Positions 47,900 through 58,218 of a DNA stretch of 64,000 nucleotides are shown piece after piece. Position numbers and translations under genes: made by a program. The stretch spans positions 4,216,001 to 4,280,000 of the forward strand of contig NW_026570221.1 of assembly GCF_019649055.1 (NCBI RefSeq), read 5' to 3'. A model generated the notes under the pieces. It saw nothing but the letters and a program-made list of their open reading frames with translations. It made no database searches and was not told the DNA's origin. This DNA is from Paramacrobiotus metropolitanus (lineage: Eukaryota; Tardigrada; Eutardigrada; Parachela; Macrobiotidae). Position 1 is the stretch's first letter. Each line of letters starts with the position of its first letter.

Positions 47900-48960
47900 A
47901 AATTATCCCGGCTGAAAAGGTATCAACCGCTTCTCGTTGCTCGATTTGTTTCGCACTGCAATTGACACTATGTATTAACGGCTTATTGCTTTTTATTTTA
48001 GATTTCAGGTCCTGTTGGCTCAAGCGCACTGTTACATTCTTGGACTGGCCGTCAAACGATCATTTGACTTACAACCTAATTATTTCCTCGGGCATGTCCG
48101 TGTGAACACAAGAAGGATACCGTAGTGGAATGACTGACTGTTATGTCACTAAGCATATGAAAATAATAAGTTTGACTTAAAGAAGGATACCTTTGTGTAG
48201 AGAAAAATCGGCTCTTTTACCTAGAATTTTTTCATTGGTTTAAATGCTACAAACACATCGTTTAACAAACATGTAATTTTAGTATTACAGAACATCTTGT
48301 GATATGCACGATATTTTCTGCCGAAGATCGGTATGCCACTTCGTGTGGTTATTAGCTTTGCATATAAATGTTAAATTCATTTCAACATTGGATACAACTG
48401 TTGGGTGGAACCGCGTAGGAACGGTTTTCGTGCTTAAAGATATGTCCCTGCAAAATTTGAAGATCGGTTCATAAAGAGACTTGTGGTACACGTAAATGCG
48501 TTTGGGACGTGTTGACATTTGCTTACAACCATAACTCACAAACCGTATGTCGCGAGCGCAAACGGTCTTCAAGACAATGTACATGCACACCATTTAGCTA
48601 CACAGTGCTGTAGCACACTGCACTTTATCTCTCGTGAGTCTGCGCGGAAAATGTAATTTCTCATACTGACGAAACCAGACACCCGTTCGCAAGCGGCATT
48701 TTCTCGGGATTATTTGGCACTGGCCAACTGGATGCCAAGGAGATCTGCATGCTCGCAGACCGATTCGTGATGATCCACCAGGTGTGCAAATAAGCCCACC
48801 GCAGTCGTGACGCATGTCAGATAAGTAGTTTACATGGGGCCTTTCGACCAAAGCATTGGAGCAGCGGCTGCTTTTGCCTGCTCGGGATCATTCAGTTGTA
48901 ATACATTTACAGCTCGATCTGGTGTCATTGGCGGTATATTAGAATTGCAGAGTCTCTAGC
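47900..48960. other. No supported gene; upstream region of the receptor gene
   Basis: Short minus-strand open frames at 48285-48593 and 48594-48851 show no domain. The segment before 48976 should contain the receptor gene's promoter; I see no clear core element. Confidence 0.35.
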
Positions 48961-48975
48961 CCGGTTAACCGAAAC

Positions 48976-50740
48976 ATGTCCTGTAACGACGACCATAAGA
49001 TTATGGCCTTTAAGGTGCCAGTTTTGTATAACGTGCTGCTGTGCTGCATTGGCCTGCCGTTTCTCGTTCCCGAGTGTTCTTTGAAAATGCCGGTTTACGG
49101 CTGGCCCTTGCGAGGTCCTGTGTATGTGTGGTCACTGCTGCTCTTCGTGTTCCAGCTGGTTTTGGCATACGGTAGCCGGCTGATGCTGGATATTACGAAC
49201 GATTATGTCGACTTCTGGGAGAGAAATTTATTTAGCTTTGTGCGAATAGTCGCTCGGTATTTTGCCGTCATTTTCCCGCCCCTTACGATAATGGCAACCT
49301 GCCGACAGCGGTCCCATTACCGACAGTGTCTGCGATATGTCGAGCAGACAATGTATCCGCTCGCGGGAGGAGGAGCGGGAGGAGGAGCGACCGTCCGGCA
49401 GTTGTGGTATCGGTGGCACATAATAGGAATGACGGTTGTCGCGTGCGGTTTGACGGGCGAGTTTCTCGCTCACAACGGTCTCCGTGTGATATTTTCCCTC
49501 GACACCACGGAATGGAGGGCGTCAGCGGTGTTTTTTGTCCTATGGCCGGGACATGATGTGCGATCCAGCAACGCTATATTCGCCCCGATGTCCGTAGTAA
49601 TAAGCGTACTGCAGTACGGTGCTTTGGGTCTCGCATACGCTGATCTCGTCACGTGGGTTCAGCTAATAAAACTGGTGCTATCCGACTCTTCAGAAGTACT
49701 GGCTGCCGAAGATAATTTAACCAACGCAGAATTGAAACGTGAGTTGGATGTGTGTCGACACATTTACCAAACAATCCACGATATTAACCGCGCATTTCGC
49801 CACTCCACGATATTTCTGACATGTAATTTGTATATCTTCGCCGTCGCCTTTTGCGGAATTTTCTATTCCCATAATAAAGAGGCATTCACACAGGCCGAGC
49901 TCACGTTTGCATATGTATCTTTCTTGTGGTCCATGGTACTGGCCACCCTGTTAATTAACCTCAGCAGTCAGGTAAGGACCTAGTGATTACGAGAGGAAGA
50001 AACCTAAACATCGTATCGAATGACTTATTGCACCTTTATTAGTGACTTTAGTGGCGGCAAAATGTTCACCTGGGACCGGTATAAAATTGTACCGATTACT
50101 AAATGCAACTAATTAGCGCATTTTCTCCAGGCAACGGACCATCTTAGCAAGATTAAGCGGATTGCAACTCACGCGTCTAACGATCCGGTGCGCCGGGAAC
50201 TCTGCGTGAAACTCACCGCAGAATACCCCAGGGTCACTGCGCTTGCTGGAGAGGCGGTGGTCTTTGATAACATCTACTTTCTAAGCGTAAGTCATACTGG
50301 CACGAGAAACATTCCTCATGCCCTCCCATGTTCCGAAATGTCTCGGCCTTTGAATTTCGAGAGTCTTGCCAACCTGACAGCATAGCAGCAGCACTTACCG
50401 CTAACGTATGTGAATTTTGCATTGACGGTATAAGTGGCGTGTTTTTCGAATAAGTATCCCATACGATTTGTTATACGAACAAAGCTATCAGTTTCGCTCT
50501 ATTAGGTATTTAAAAGTGTAGGTGCCGTTTAAGATAGCATAGCGTTTCCGTTTATAATATTTGAGGCACGGAGTCATGGCTGCATTAATTGATGAAATGA
50601 AATGTTCTTTGGGCAAACATAATTTTTCAGTGGAAAGCCAGTCCGGTGCTCACGACTATGTAATTGGCGACCGATACGCCCCCCTTCTGTTTGAATTCGT
50701 TGGCCAACTAGTATTAATCAATTTACAGTTCCTGAGCTGA
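48976..50740 (+). CDS. Gustatory-receptor-like seven-transmembrane protein (three exons)
   Basis: Predicted exons are 48976-49971, 50131-50286 and 50642-50740, giving 416 residues, a usual length for insect-type Gr proteins. Donors are CAG|GTAAGG and AGC|GTAAGT. Acceptors are TTTTCTCCAG and a weaker AAAGCCAG. Both introns are phase 0, as is common near the 3' end of insect Gr genes. Exon 1 has hydrophobic segments near residues 17-32, 49-66, 90-107, 148-166, 200-223, 278-297 and 308-328. The ELDVCRHIYQTIHDINRAF loop precedes the last third. Exon 2 is a hydrophilic loop (EL..KLTAEYP..TALAGE). Exon 3 ends in a TM7-like LVLINLQF in the place of the family's TYhhhhhQF. A ligand-gated taste or odour channel role is inferred from the family. 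A GGGAGGGA stretch near 131-138 is absent from the paralogue. Exon 3 is the least certain part. Confidence 0.7.
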
Positions 50741-50759
50741 ATAGAGCACACAGCCTGAA

Positions 50760-50990
50760 GTTTGGCGTTATGGTTGCAGGTCGGTGGTGTTCTAGCAGGA
50801 TACGCGATAATATTAATGACTTTTAATCCTTCAACGAAATGTGGAGATTCAACCAACACCACTAGCAATGGAAGCTCTTTTTAAGCGGTCTATCTCTGTT
50901 TACCGTTCTTTTTGGTTGATATACATACATGTTTGTTTGTAAAGTTGCAGCCATTGAACGTTTTGATAGTCATTTGTTTCTGTTTATGAT
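50760..50990. other. Spacer between receptor gene and Helitron
   Basis: About 230 bp without features, other than presumably the receptor's 3' UTR. Confidence 0.35.
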
Positions 50991-50994
50991 ATAA

Positions 50995-51025
50995 CTAGCT
51001 GACCCCGCGCAAATTGCGGGGAATA
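50995..51025 (-). other. Helitron 3' terminal hairpin and CTAG end
   Basis: Read on the minus strand: CCCCGCAATTTGCGCGGGG, TCAG, CTAG, then a host T at 50994. It has the geometry expected for a Helitron terminator. A similar but imperfect ACCCCACGCAAATTGCGC lies at 51180 on the plus strand. Confidence 0.75.
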
Positions 51026-51421
51026 ATTGATTCAAATGGACAGATCATAACCCATACAGAAATTTAAACCCATTAGTGCAAGTAAGAATGGTAGGTACTG
51101 TATGGGTTTTATGGAAGAAGCATAACCTCGACAAACATGCAAGCAGATTAAAATGTCACATTTATCGTATGAACAAGTGGACCCCACGCAAATTGCGCTT
51201 ATGTAGGGAAGTGAGCAGTCTGTGACTGGTAAAGCGCAGACTGACTAAGAAAACCTACTTAGCTGTGTTTGAAAGAGTGTTCACCACAATTTTATTTACA
51301 AAATTTCCGGAAATACAACATTGCGCGTATAAACTCCAGACCTTCCACGCACGTTTCCCTGAACTACTTTGACTTTTATAGCAGAAAACGAAGAAACTCT
51401 CGAAAATGCTACGTAGAATTG

Positions 51422-52822
51422 TCAATGAGAAAAAACTTGCTCAGGTAAATATAATCCCAAACTCTTTAGCGTTTGACCCTGGGATTTGTTTATAGTCTTA
51501 GCAAATGCAACACGAACAGGGAAATGCTTCCGCTTGATGTTAAAAGGCATAGTAGGATCCGTTGTGGTCAGTACAATTCGAGGGAACAACACGCGCTGTC
51601 CAGAGCTTTCGCCCGTCAGTACTTCGACGTCTAAATGATTATCATGTATCACGCGAACAACCATCCTGGTACCATTTACTAATCCAGACTTCCCGTTAAA
51701 ATTTCGTAGTAGCATGACCACGGCACCCGGCTTCAGAAAAAGTTCATGAGGTGGCAGTCCAGCAGGCGTCAAGCTGTGCATGAATTCAATAAGATAATTT
51801 ACAAAATCAGCTTCGTTTTCGGTTTCCACAGAATCTACGCTGAAGTAGGAATGGCCGGTTCCAGGCAGTAAATGCTTCACTACGTATTCGTTAATCTCGG
51901 CACAGTGGTCATTCTTTGGCGCCAAAATAGCGGAATCAGCCAGAGCTGCAGTGTTAGAAGTATCTATAGCTTCACTGTAAATTTCCTTTACCAGATCCAT
52001 TGCCGATCCTTCGAACACACAATCTTTCGGAACTTCGATCATATCCCCTGTTGGTTCCGGAACAGTTCGAAGCCTGCCTTCCCCTATAATAATGCGTAAA
52101 CAGCCTGGTTTTCTACTATTTACTTCCGTTGCAACATTCGACTTAAGACAATGTACCATACCTAATTCGAGCAACCATTTGCTAAATACTTGCTGCTTTG
52201 GCCCAGTGCGCATGTTTATCGTCAGTTGTCGAACGGTGATAAGCGGCCATAACGGCCTCCGTTTGAAGCTCTCTTCTACGATTCTCGTACGCGAACCGTG
52301 CCGCACGACAGGCAGTATTTGCCGAAAATCTCCCCCAAAAACAATAATTTTGCCCCCAAACGGTTCTTCACTTCGCATAAGGTCTCGCAACAGTCGATCT
52401 AGCGTGGATAAGGCATACTTTGGGGTCATGGGAGCTTCATCCCAAATAACTATGGCAGCATCAGTCAGCCGGCGGGCTTCTGGAGATGAGGGCTGCATGC
52501 TGGACACAGAGGTTTCGTCAAGATTTAACGGAAATTTGAATACCAAGTGACAGGTACGTCCACCTCTTAGCAGGGTAGTGGCAATACCGGTCCAGGCAAC
52601 AGCCATAACACTCTTTCCACGTCCTCGTAATGTATGCGCGAAACATCGGTAAACATAAGTTTTTCCCGTCCCGCCCGGTCCATCCAGAAACCATTGTTTA
52701 GGACCAACCCCGGTGTCAACTGACTGGAGCAGTTCGCGTACAAATGCAGCTTGCTCTGTAATCAGCGTTGCGTGCAAACGTAATCCTCGTTTGCTTCTTC
52801 CTCTACGTAGTACTGCTCGCAT
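51422..52822 (-). pseudogene. Helitron helicase (Pif1 family), C-terminal part
   Basis: A 466-codon frame with Walker A GPGGTGKT near residue 49, Walker B VIWDEAP near 126, FGGDFRQILPV near 162, and the C-terminal KTINKSQGQTL box near residue 447. This is the complete superfamily 1B Pif1-type helicase core found in Helitron transposases, where it unwinds DNA during rolling-circle transposition. The first ~20 codons are out-of-frame overlap with the preceding segment. The true continuation enters from the frame at 52762-53195 by a shift near 52790. Confidence 0.9.
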
Positions 52823-53195
52823 ACGGCATCTGTTGGGCGGGTCGGATGTGGCAGTCCTAACTTCTTACAGCTGAGTCCGTGTTGTTGAAGCACACACTCG
52901 ATATCCCATAACGCCCTGCTGGTGCTTTCTTGATCAGAAAAGCGGCGGCGGTAGTCTTCAGTTAGGCTGTCCTTATGCGCTTCAAATAATTCGTTAGGGT
53001 CACCCGGAACACAGAATGCGCAGATATAAGCAAACATTTCTATCAATGGTTTTGGCATGCTGGACACACTTGCCTCCAATAAGCAAGCATTCCACTCGGA
53101 ATCGTCGTCGAGCAACCAAAAAACCTTTGCTGCTTCCTGGAAGCTGCCCTGCACAATGCCGTTGACGGTTCGTAACGCATCAAATGATGTGGCGC
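52762..53195 (-). pseudogene. Helitron Rep-helicase linker exon
   Basis: Begins after a CGTAG acceptor at 53196 with ATSFDALRTVNG, then DDDSEWNACLLEA and LWDIECVLQQHG, all characteristic of the Helitron segment just before the helicase. It runs in one frame to 52762, while the helicase frame takes over from about 52790. The intron upstream (53196-53587, 392 bp) has a GTATGT donor. Confidence 0.85.
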
Positions 53196-53587
53196 CTACG
53201 AAAATAAAGAAATTGGTGAAAATGCTGAGATGCACCAAATACTTGACGTAAAAGTTATTATAAACCTATTTTGAAGTTGCTCGTATTTTTTATTTGGTGT
53301 ATTTGCATAATTTTGTTAAGCAAACTTATGTACCTAAATGTATAAATGTAGCACGTAGCCAAAAACAACAAACTTAGTTGTAAAATGAAATAACGGTAAA
53401 GTAAAACGATGCAAGAAAGTGTTTGGGAGTGCGCGAATAGAAAGTTTTTGCGTATAGATGTAAGTTCACTAAACACATGTTGTACACAAATTTAGTGCAA
53501 TTTAAAGGGTCACTTTCCTTGAACATTGTGCAATTACATCATTACCGGTTCTGAACATTCTAACGCAGCTATATGTGCTGTACATAC

Positions 53588-54201
53588 CTTTTATATGCAA
53601 CAGCAGTAAACGTAAAAAAAATACCTTTCGCGATCTGACGGCGATATTGCGTACATCCGGCCAATTACGGTATCGAATCCCCGCTGGCGTCGTTTCCATT
53701 TCTTTTCACGCTTTACCCAAACGAAGTGCTCCGGGATGTCCGTGTAGTACATTTCCCTTGCCGCTGGTTCCTCTCTGTTCAGCTGAAAATAGGCGGTGAG
53801 CGTAGAGTACGAGGTGGCAGCGTGGGCTGCTGCCGTCACTTCGTTCCCTTCCTCGCACATTCTGCATGTCCGGCAGATGCACAGCCAAGCGCTCAATTGT
53901 GTGTGACTGCCGATGCATTTCATTTTCATTAAATCTCCACATCCCTTCTGGAGCGCTCACGTAACGGGCGTTTAGATGCGTGTCAATTTCGTTCCAAATA
54001 ACCGTACCGCTGTTGTCAGTTGGATATAATATAGTGGATATATAATGGATATAGTTGCTGAGTAATTTGCACATTAGCGCAGTCATAACCTTTGTACACG
54101 TACTTGAATAAGTACTTGACCGACTTAACGCTGGTGCAGACTTCGACATTAATATGCGCATTAAATTTGCACGATAGATATTTATTATAAGGTACAGTCA
54201 C
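53588..54201 (-). pseudogene. Helitron Rep C-terminal region, frame-broken
   Basis: Three successive frames carry consecutive Helitron blocks: SVKYLFKYVYKGYD with the catalytic tyrosine region (54201-54090), NEIDTHLNARYVSAPEGMWR (54000-53860), and EEGNEV...STLTAYFQLN...HFVW...GRMYAISPSD (53855-53605). Two single-step frame changes, near 54090 and 53860, join them. The exon ends at a GTATGT donor at 53587. Confidence 0.85.
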
Positions 54202-54630
54202 TGATTGGTAACTGGCACTTTCTTAACGATTACAGTTCTTCCGTCGTCCCATCGTTGGTAAACATGGTATCCAGGAACGTTTTCTTTCGTAACAGGGGAG
54301 AAATCTTTAGGAAATCCTTTAGCGCACTTGCCATCCTGCATACACGGAGAAGCGGGATTTACAGCGCCGCATGGCCCATGCACCATTGTTGATCGTATAG
54401 TTTCAAACAGTCGTGGATGAGTAACAGAACCAGGAAACTCGGCACAGACTATTCTGTCAATGTCATCCAGTTCACGTATCTTGGAATCAGCAGCCAAAAT
54501 CAGCAATATGTGCGCATGCGGTAGACCCCGCTTTTGAAATTCGATCACGTACGCATAAGCCGCAATTGTTCCGAATATACGCTTTTTCAAAATGTCCTTC
54601 ATCAATTCGCCCAATTTTAACTTGAAAAAC
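54198..54630 (-). pseudogene. Helitron Rep HUH exon
   Basis: Begins after a CTGCAG acceptor (54631) with FFKLKLGELMKDILKK and contains EFQKRGLPHAHILLIL, the Helitron Rep HUH motif whose two histidines bind the divalent metal for DNA nicking. Then come the IVCAEFP and MVHGPCG blocks usual in Helitrons. The frame stops at 54198 and the next Rep block follows in another frame. Confidence 0.9.
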
Positions 54631-54699
54631 CTGCAGTAAAAGTAACCGTTCAGTCACTTAAATGTTAGAGGTGTTATTACTGATGAAGAAACTTGTTAA

Positions 54700-56099
54700 G
54701 ACGAGGGGTACCCAACATATGGTCCCCTTGCGCTAATTTTTAGTGTGCACTCGGTGGTTAATGTGCGGTTAACTTGACTATTGCCGTATGCCACCAAGAT
54801 GTTGTGCTAACATCTGAGAATTTTTTTATGAAGTTTTGTGCGGTCATTAACAAAATAATGAGGAAATTAATTTTTTGCTTCAACCCCGGTAAAAATATTC
54901 ACTATAAACTCATCCGTGCTGATGACAACCTGAGGGTCTGCAGTGCACTCTGCAATTTGCTTCGGTCTATTCGCTATCGTAGTTCGGAAAAGACTGAAAA
55001 GAGATGAATAGATTCGAGCAGGATACACGGTATATGCTTTTCGCCGCATGGCCCGGTTTGTATGCAATCGGCTGTGTGGTCAAGCAGTCTTCGTGGGTTG
55101 ACCGCCTGACCGAATGGGTGCCGGCAGGCTGGCAGACAGAATGCTCTCTGCGTAGCTTCAATGGTCATTTACCTGTTGTACTGGACTTTGACGCGATAGT
55201 GGTTTCTAATTTATCAAGTCCAAGAAGATATTCCTGTTATAGTGTACATTGTCGGCATCAAAGTGAACAGGAAGACAATTGCTCGCGCTATCCGTTGCAC
55301 TAATTTTTATCTCGATATGACGTCGCGTTCGTACGGAATTTTGGTTTAAAATTTTGTTTTTGATAGTTCCACAGCGTTTTTTTCGAATTTTTGAAAACCC
55401 TCCCAGCAACGGATAGTCGACATCAAGATTTATCATAAGGCGATGTATCGTCCTAAACGGGTGAATATATAAAATATATTACATCCGTGCAGTCTTTCCT
55501 GTTCAAGATAGGAGATCGCGAATCATTTGATATTTTTAATTGATCACGAATCGTTTCGTTGTTAAGTTTTGCTTGGTATTATTGACGAGCTACTAAGGCA
55601 TGAAATGGATGTTTTGAACTATAAATCGCGTATTTTGTTAATGTAATAAAATGTGAATAAGCCACTTGAATATAAGCATAGCCATAATTGCTTTCTTTTA
55701 AAAACTTCGACTCCTGCTTTGAAATGCCAGTGCACTCAAGGTTTAATCTTGGTTCAACTCCTGCGGTGGCATTTATTTCTCAGCATTACTATCAGTTTTA
55801 TGGTCTACTAATTTTTGTGAGCGGAGAGAGAGATAAGTTCAGGAAGACGCGTGAGTTCAGGTGCGCTAGCAGGCCTGATCACTGCCCGGACTGACCGACA
55901 GGCAGCTGTAAGTGTAAGGCTGTAACGGAGCGCTTTTGGCAACTTTCTGTTGTACTGTTTTTAACGTCAAAATAACTCTTTCAGTTTAAAATTTTAATGA
56001 ACATTACTGATGTCGGGTTGTAGATCAAGAAACGCTCTTTCCAACAATATGTAGCACGAGGGGTGTACTAATTTAACCATATGTTGGGTACCTCTCGTC
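54700..56099. mobile_element. 1.4-kb TIR element in a Helitron intron, TTAA-flanked
   Basis: 23-bp inverted ends (GACGAGGGGTACCCAACATATGG with one mismatch, weaker similarity inward) are flanked by TTAA at 54696-54699 and 56100-56103. TTAA is the piggyBac-superfamily target, but the terminal bases are not the usual CCY. A TA duplication with ends AGACGAGG is the alternative reading. A 99-codon open frame at 55004-55303 is not transposase-like, so the element is non-autonomous. Confidence 0.7.
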
Positions 56100-56276
56100 T
56101 TAATGCTATGTACCGGGTCTAATCCCTTAAGTTATAGTAATTAATTAATGATGCAGATTGATTAGTCATTAGCGGGCTCTGCATAATTATAATTCGCATT
56201 TTTTTTATTCGCGATTCAGTTAACACTGAACACAAAAATTATTGCGGTTTCTACTGATGTTACAGTTTAAGCTCAC

Positions 56277-56746
56277 TTTGCAACTAAGTCTGGCCGGAAT
56301 TCCGCTGTCTCGCAGTTCCGAAGGATGTTTTTAATCTCCGGCCATTTAAGGTTGCCTGTAAATGTAACATAAAGATCCGGTTTTCCATAGCGTCGTACGA
56401 TGGACATCGCGTCTTGATAATTCTGATGCATATTTCGTGGGCTTCCGATAAACGTAGACGGCAGAATTACAACCTTGCCCGCTGCGACGTTATTATAAGC
56501 GGCAACGCTGTTTATATGGTCCAACAAACCGGCATAAGATTCTGCGCGTAGATGCTTCTGGTTCAACCGAATGAACTGCAAACGATTCGCTTCCACTTTA
56601 ACGTACACATCAACGATATATTGAAGAAAGAGACTTCCCGATGCATGTAGTGCGCTAAACCCGGAGCGGACAGCCAGCCGGTAAGAGCAAAACTGCAACT
56701 GTGTAACGCGCGTTCGCCTTGCTGTACTATGCAATCGTGTCTTCAA
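56277..56746 (-). pseudogene. Helitron N-terminal / Rep upstream exon
   Basis: Encodes FCSYRLAVRSG, LFLQYIVDVYVKVEANRL, NQKHLRAE, LPSTFIGSPRNMHQNYQDAM and YGKPDLYVTFTGNLKWPEI, the conserved Helitron region just before the HUH domain. The exon ends RPDLVAK at 56277 with a GTGAGC donor. The intron from 56276 to 54631 (1646 bp) is phase 2 and joins in frame to the HUH exon. Confidence 0.9.
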
Positions 56747-57096
56747 TCTGGGTGCCAGCCGAATTCACCTGCGGGGAACAGTAACGGATAAACCATCAGG
56801 TCACAATGCGGACTAAGTGGTGAGATCCGAGATGGGCGTTCCTGTTTTGAATACACAATGATGTCTCGATGGACAGGAGGTTCGCCGTCTGGAGACACAA
56901 AAACTGCAGCAACTTCGCCAGAGCGAGGGTCATTATACCGTAGTGGATCGTCGGCATTCGCTTTCAAAAACACCAAGGATATGTCACGCATTTCAGCAGG
57001 TGGCCCTTCACTCCCGCGGTAAACATCACCTATATGACGAAATAAGTTACTTATGTGCACCGCATCGATTACGTCTTCAAGAGCGCTATCCCACAT
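56743..57096 (-). pseudogene. Helitron_like_N region
   Basis: A 117-codon frame with RDIIVY, HCDLMVYPLLFPAGEFGWHP, the start of the conserved Helitron_like_N domain. It is separated from the next block by a one-step frame change at about 56745. The usual upstream zinc-finger-like part is not seen, so the 5' end may be truncated or lie in an unseen exon. Confidence 0.85.
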
Positions 57097-57119
57097 ATCC
57101 GCATATCCGCATGCATATT

Positions 57120-57625
57120 CTGTTATCTAATTAGGCCTAAGTGCCGATGTGAGAACTGTGTCATTAACCGTCACTTAGTGTGCATGTTGTATATGTACTC
57201 TGTACATGAGTTACTACCGTCTTAAAGGAAACTGGGTGTGTTTGTGCAAGTGTTGGCATTTTATGACTTTTCATTTTATCCTGTGTGTAGACTCGTGGAT
57301 TTTCTCTTAGAAGTCTAATGCTTTTCTCAGTTGTGAAGTTAGTAGTGTTTTTCTCAAGTTTTGCTTTGGATGTGAGTTTAACATAATCGAAACTTTCTTG
57401 TTGTTGTGTTGTATGTAAAGCTTACAAAAAACCACCGCTGTCGCCGCGCTGTCTTAATGTAAAAGGTACACTGAAGATAGGATAGTTACACAACGTAATT
57501 ATTGATCGATCTTTATTGTCCCATCTCCCTGCACGGATAAACGTTATCCCGCAGTTAGCAATTACACAGTATCCACCACGTGTAAAGTCTTACAACTTCA
57601 TCTGAATCAATGAAATAGAGGCTTG
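57120..57625. other. Spacer between Helitron and LTR element
   Basis: About 500 bp with no gene. The 5' TC end of the Helitron and the target duplication of the LTR element should lie here, but neither can be fixed without other copies. Confidence 0.35.
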
Positions 57626-57630
57626 CATAT

Positions 57631-57952
57631 TGTAACATGGGTTGCGCTTTACCATTGTTTAGCGATGATTGGTTCTTTCCAGCCGTAGTTCATTTCTGTT
57701 CATTCCTGCTCGTTAGTGCTGTATTTGCGGGTTGTGCGGCTTCGCCGGAACGGAGGATTTTTAGTCTTGTTTCTCGCTTTTTGAATAAAGGTTTCCTTTG
57801 TTCAGAAAGTCGGGATCTGGGACTTTTCGAGTGTTTTCCAGTGATTGATTTCCGTTTCGATTCATTTAGATTAGGGGTAGTATTCGTCAGTGATTACGAT
57901 TTAGCAGTCAGATTTGCCGTCAGTTTCCGTTTTATCATTTGTCTCTGTGACA
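57631..57952 (+). repeat. Putative 5' LTR of Ty3/Gypsy element
   Basis: Begins TGTAACATGG and ends TCTGTGACA, giving the TG...CA ends and near-inverted TGTaACA/TGTcACA expected of an LTR. It is 322 bp long. Three bases later comes TGGCGCTCCTGTAATCG (57956), which has the TGG start of a tRNA primer-binding site. The 3' LTR is beyond the window, so the limits are a prediction. Confidence 0.5.
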
Positions 57953-57955
57953 AAG

Positions 57956-57972
57956 TGGCGCTCCTGTAATCG
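57956..57972 (+). promoter_or_regulatory. Putative primer-binding site
   Basis: TGGCGCTCCTGTAATCG starts three bases after the proposed LTR end. TGG pairs with the CCA of a tRNA. I cannot assign the tRNA. Confidence 0.4.
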
Positions 57973-58218
57973 ATCACCCATTTTCGGATGTGAACAGCAT
58001 CGGGCTGTTGAATTTTGACGCCAAGCCGTTCAGTAGGACGGAGGACCCCGCTCCCTTTTTCTAGTCAGTGGAGACGGAATTCGCACGGACGCTCGGCGCG
58101 GAGTCGGCCGATCGATTTCGTTCGGTGTGCAACAGGTAAGCACAGCGGCATACGCCGGCAGAGTAGTTTTTTTCTACTGAGCCGTCCGCCAAGTCGGTAC
58201 TTCGAGAATCTGTTGAGA

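Larger units (their letters stand above)
50995..57110 (-). mobile_element. Helitron rolling-circle transposon, decayed
   Basis: On the minus strand the order is Helitron_like_N region, Rep domain with HUH motif and paired tyrosines, then a Pif1-type helicase. The 3' end is visible: a hairpin (CCCCGC, AATTT loop, GCGCGGGG), then a short spacer and CTAG followed by T, matching the Helitron rule of hairpin plus CTRR-T. This puts the terminus at 50995. The 5' TC end is not identified. The reading frame breaks near 56745, 54090, 53860 and 52790, and there are two introns. The copy is probably not autonomous. Confidence 0.85.

Noticed and set aside
57637-57969. 110-codon open frame before gag
   Set aside because: It lies almost entirely in the proposed LTR and has no recognisable domain.
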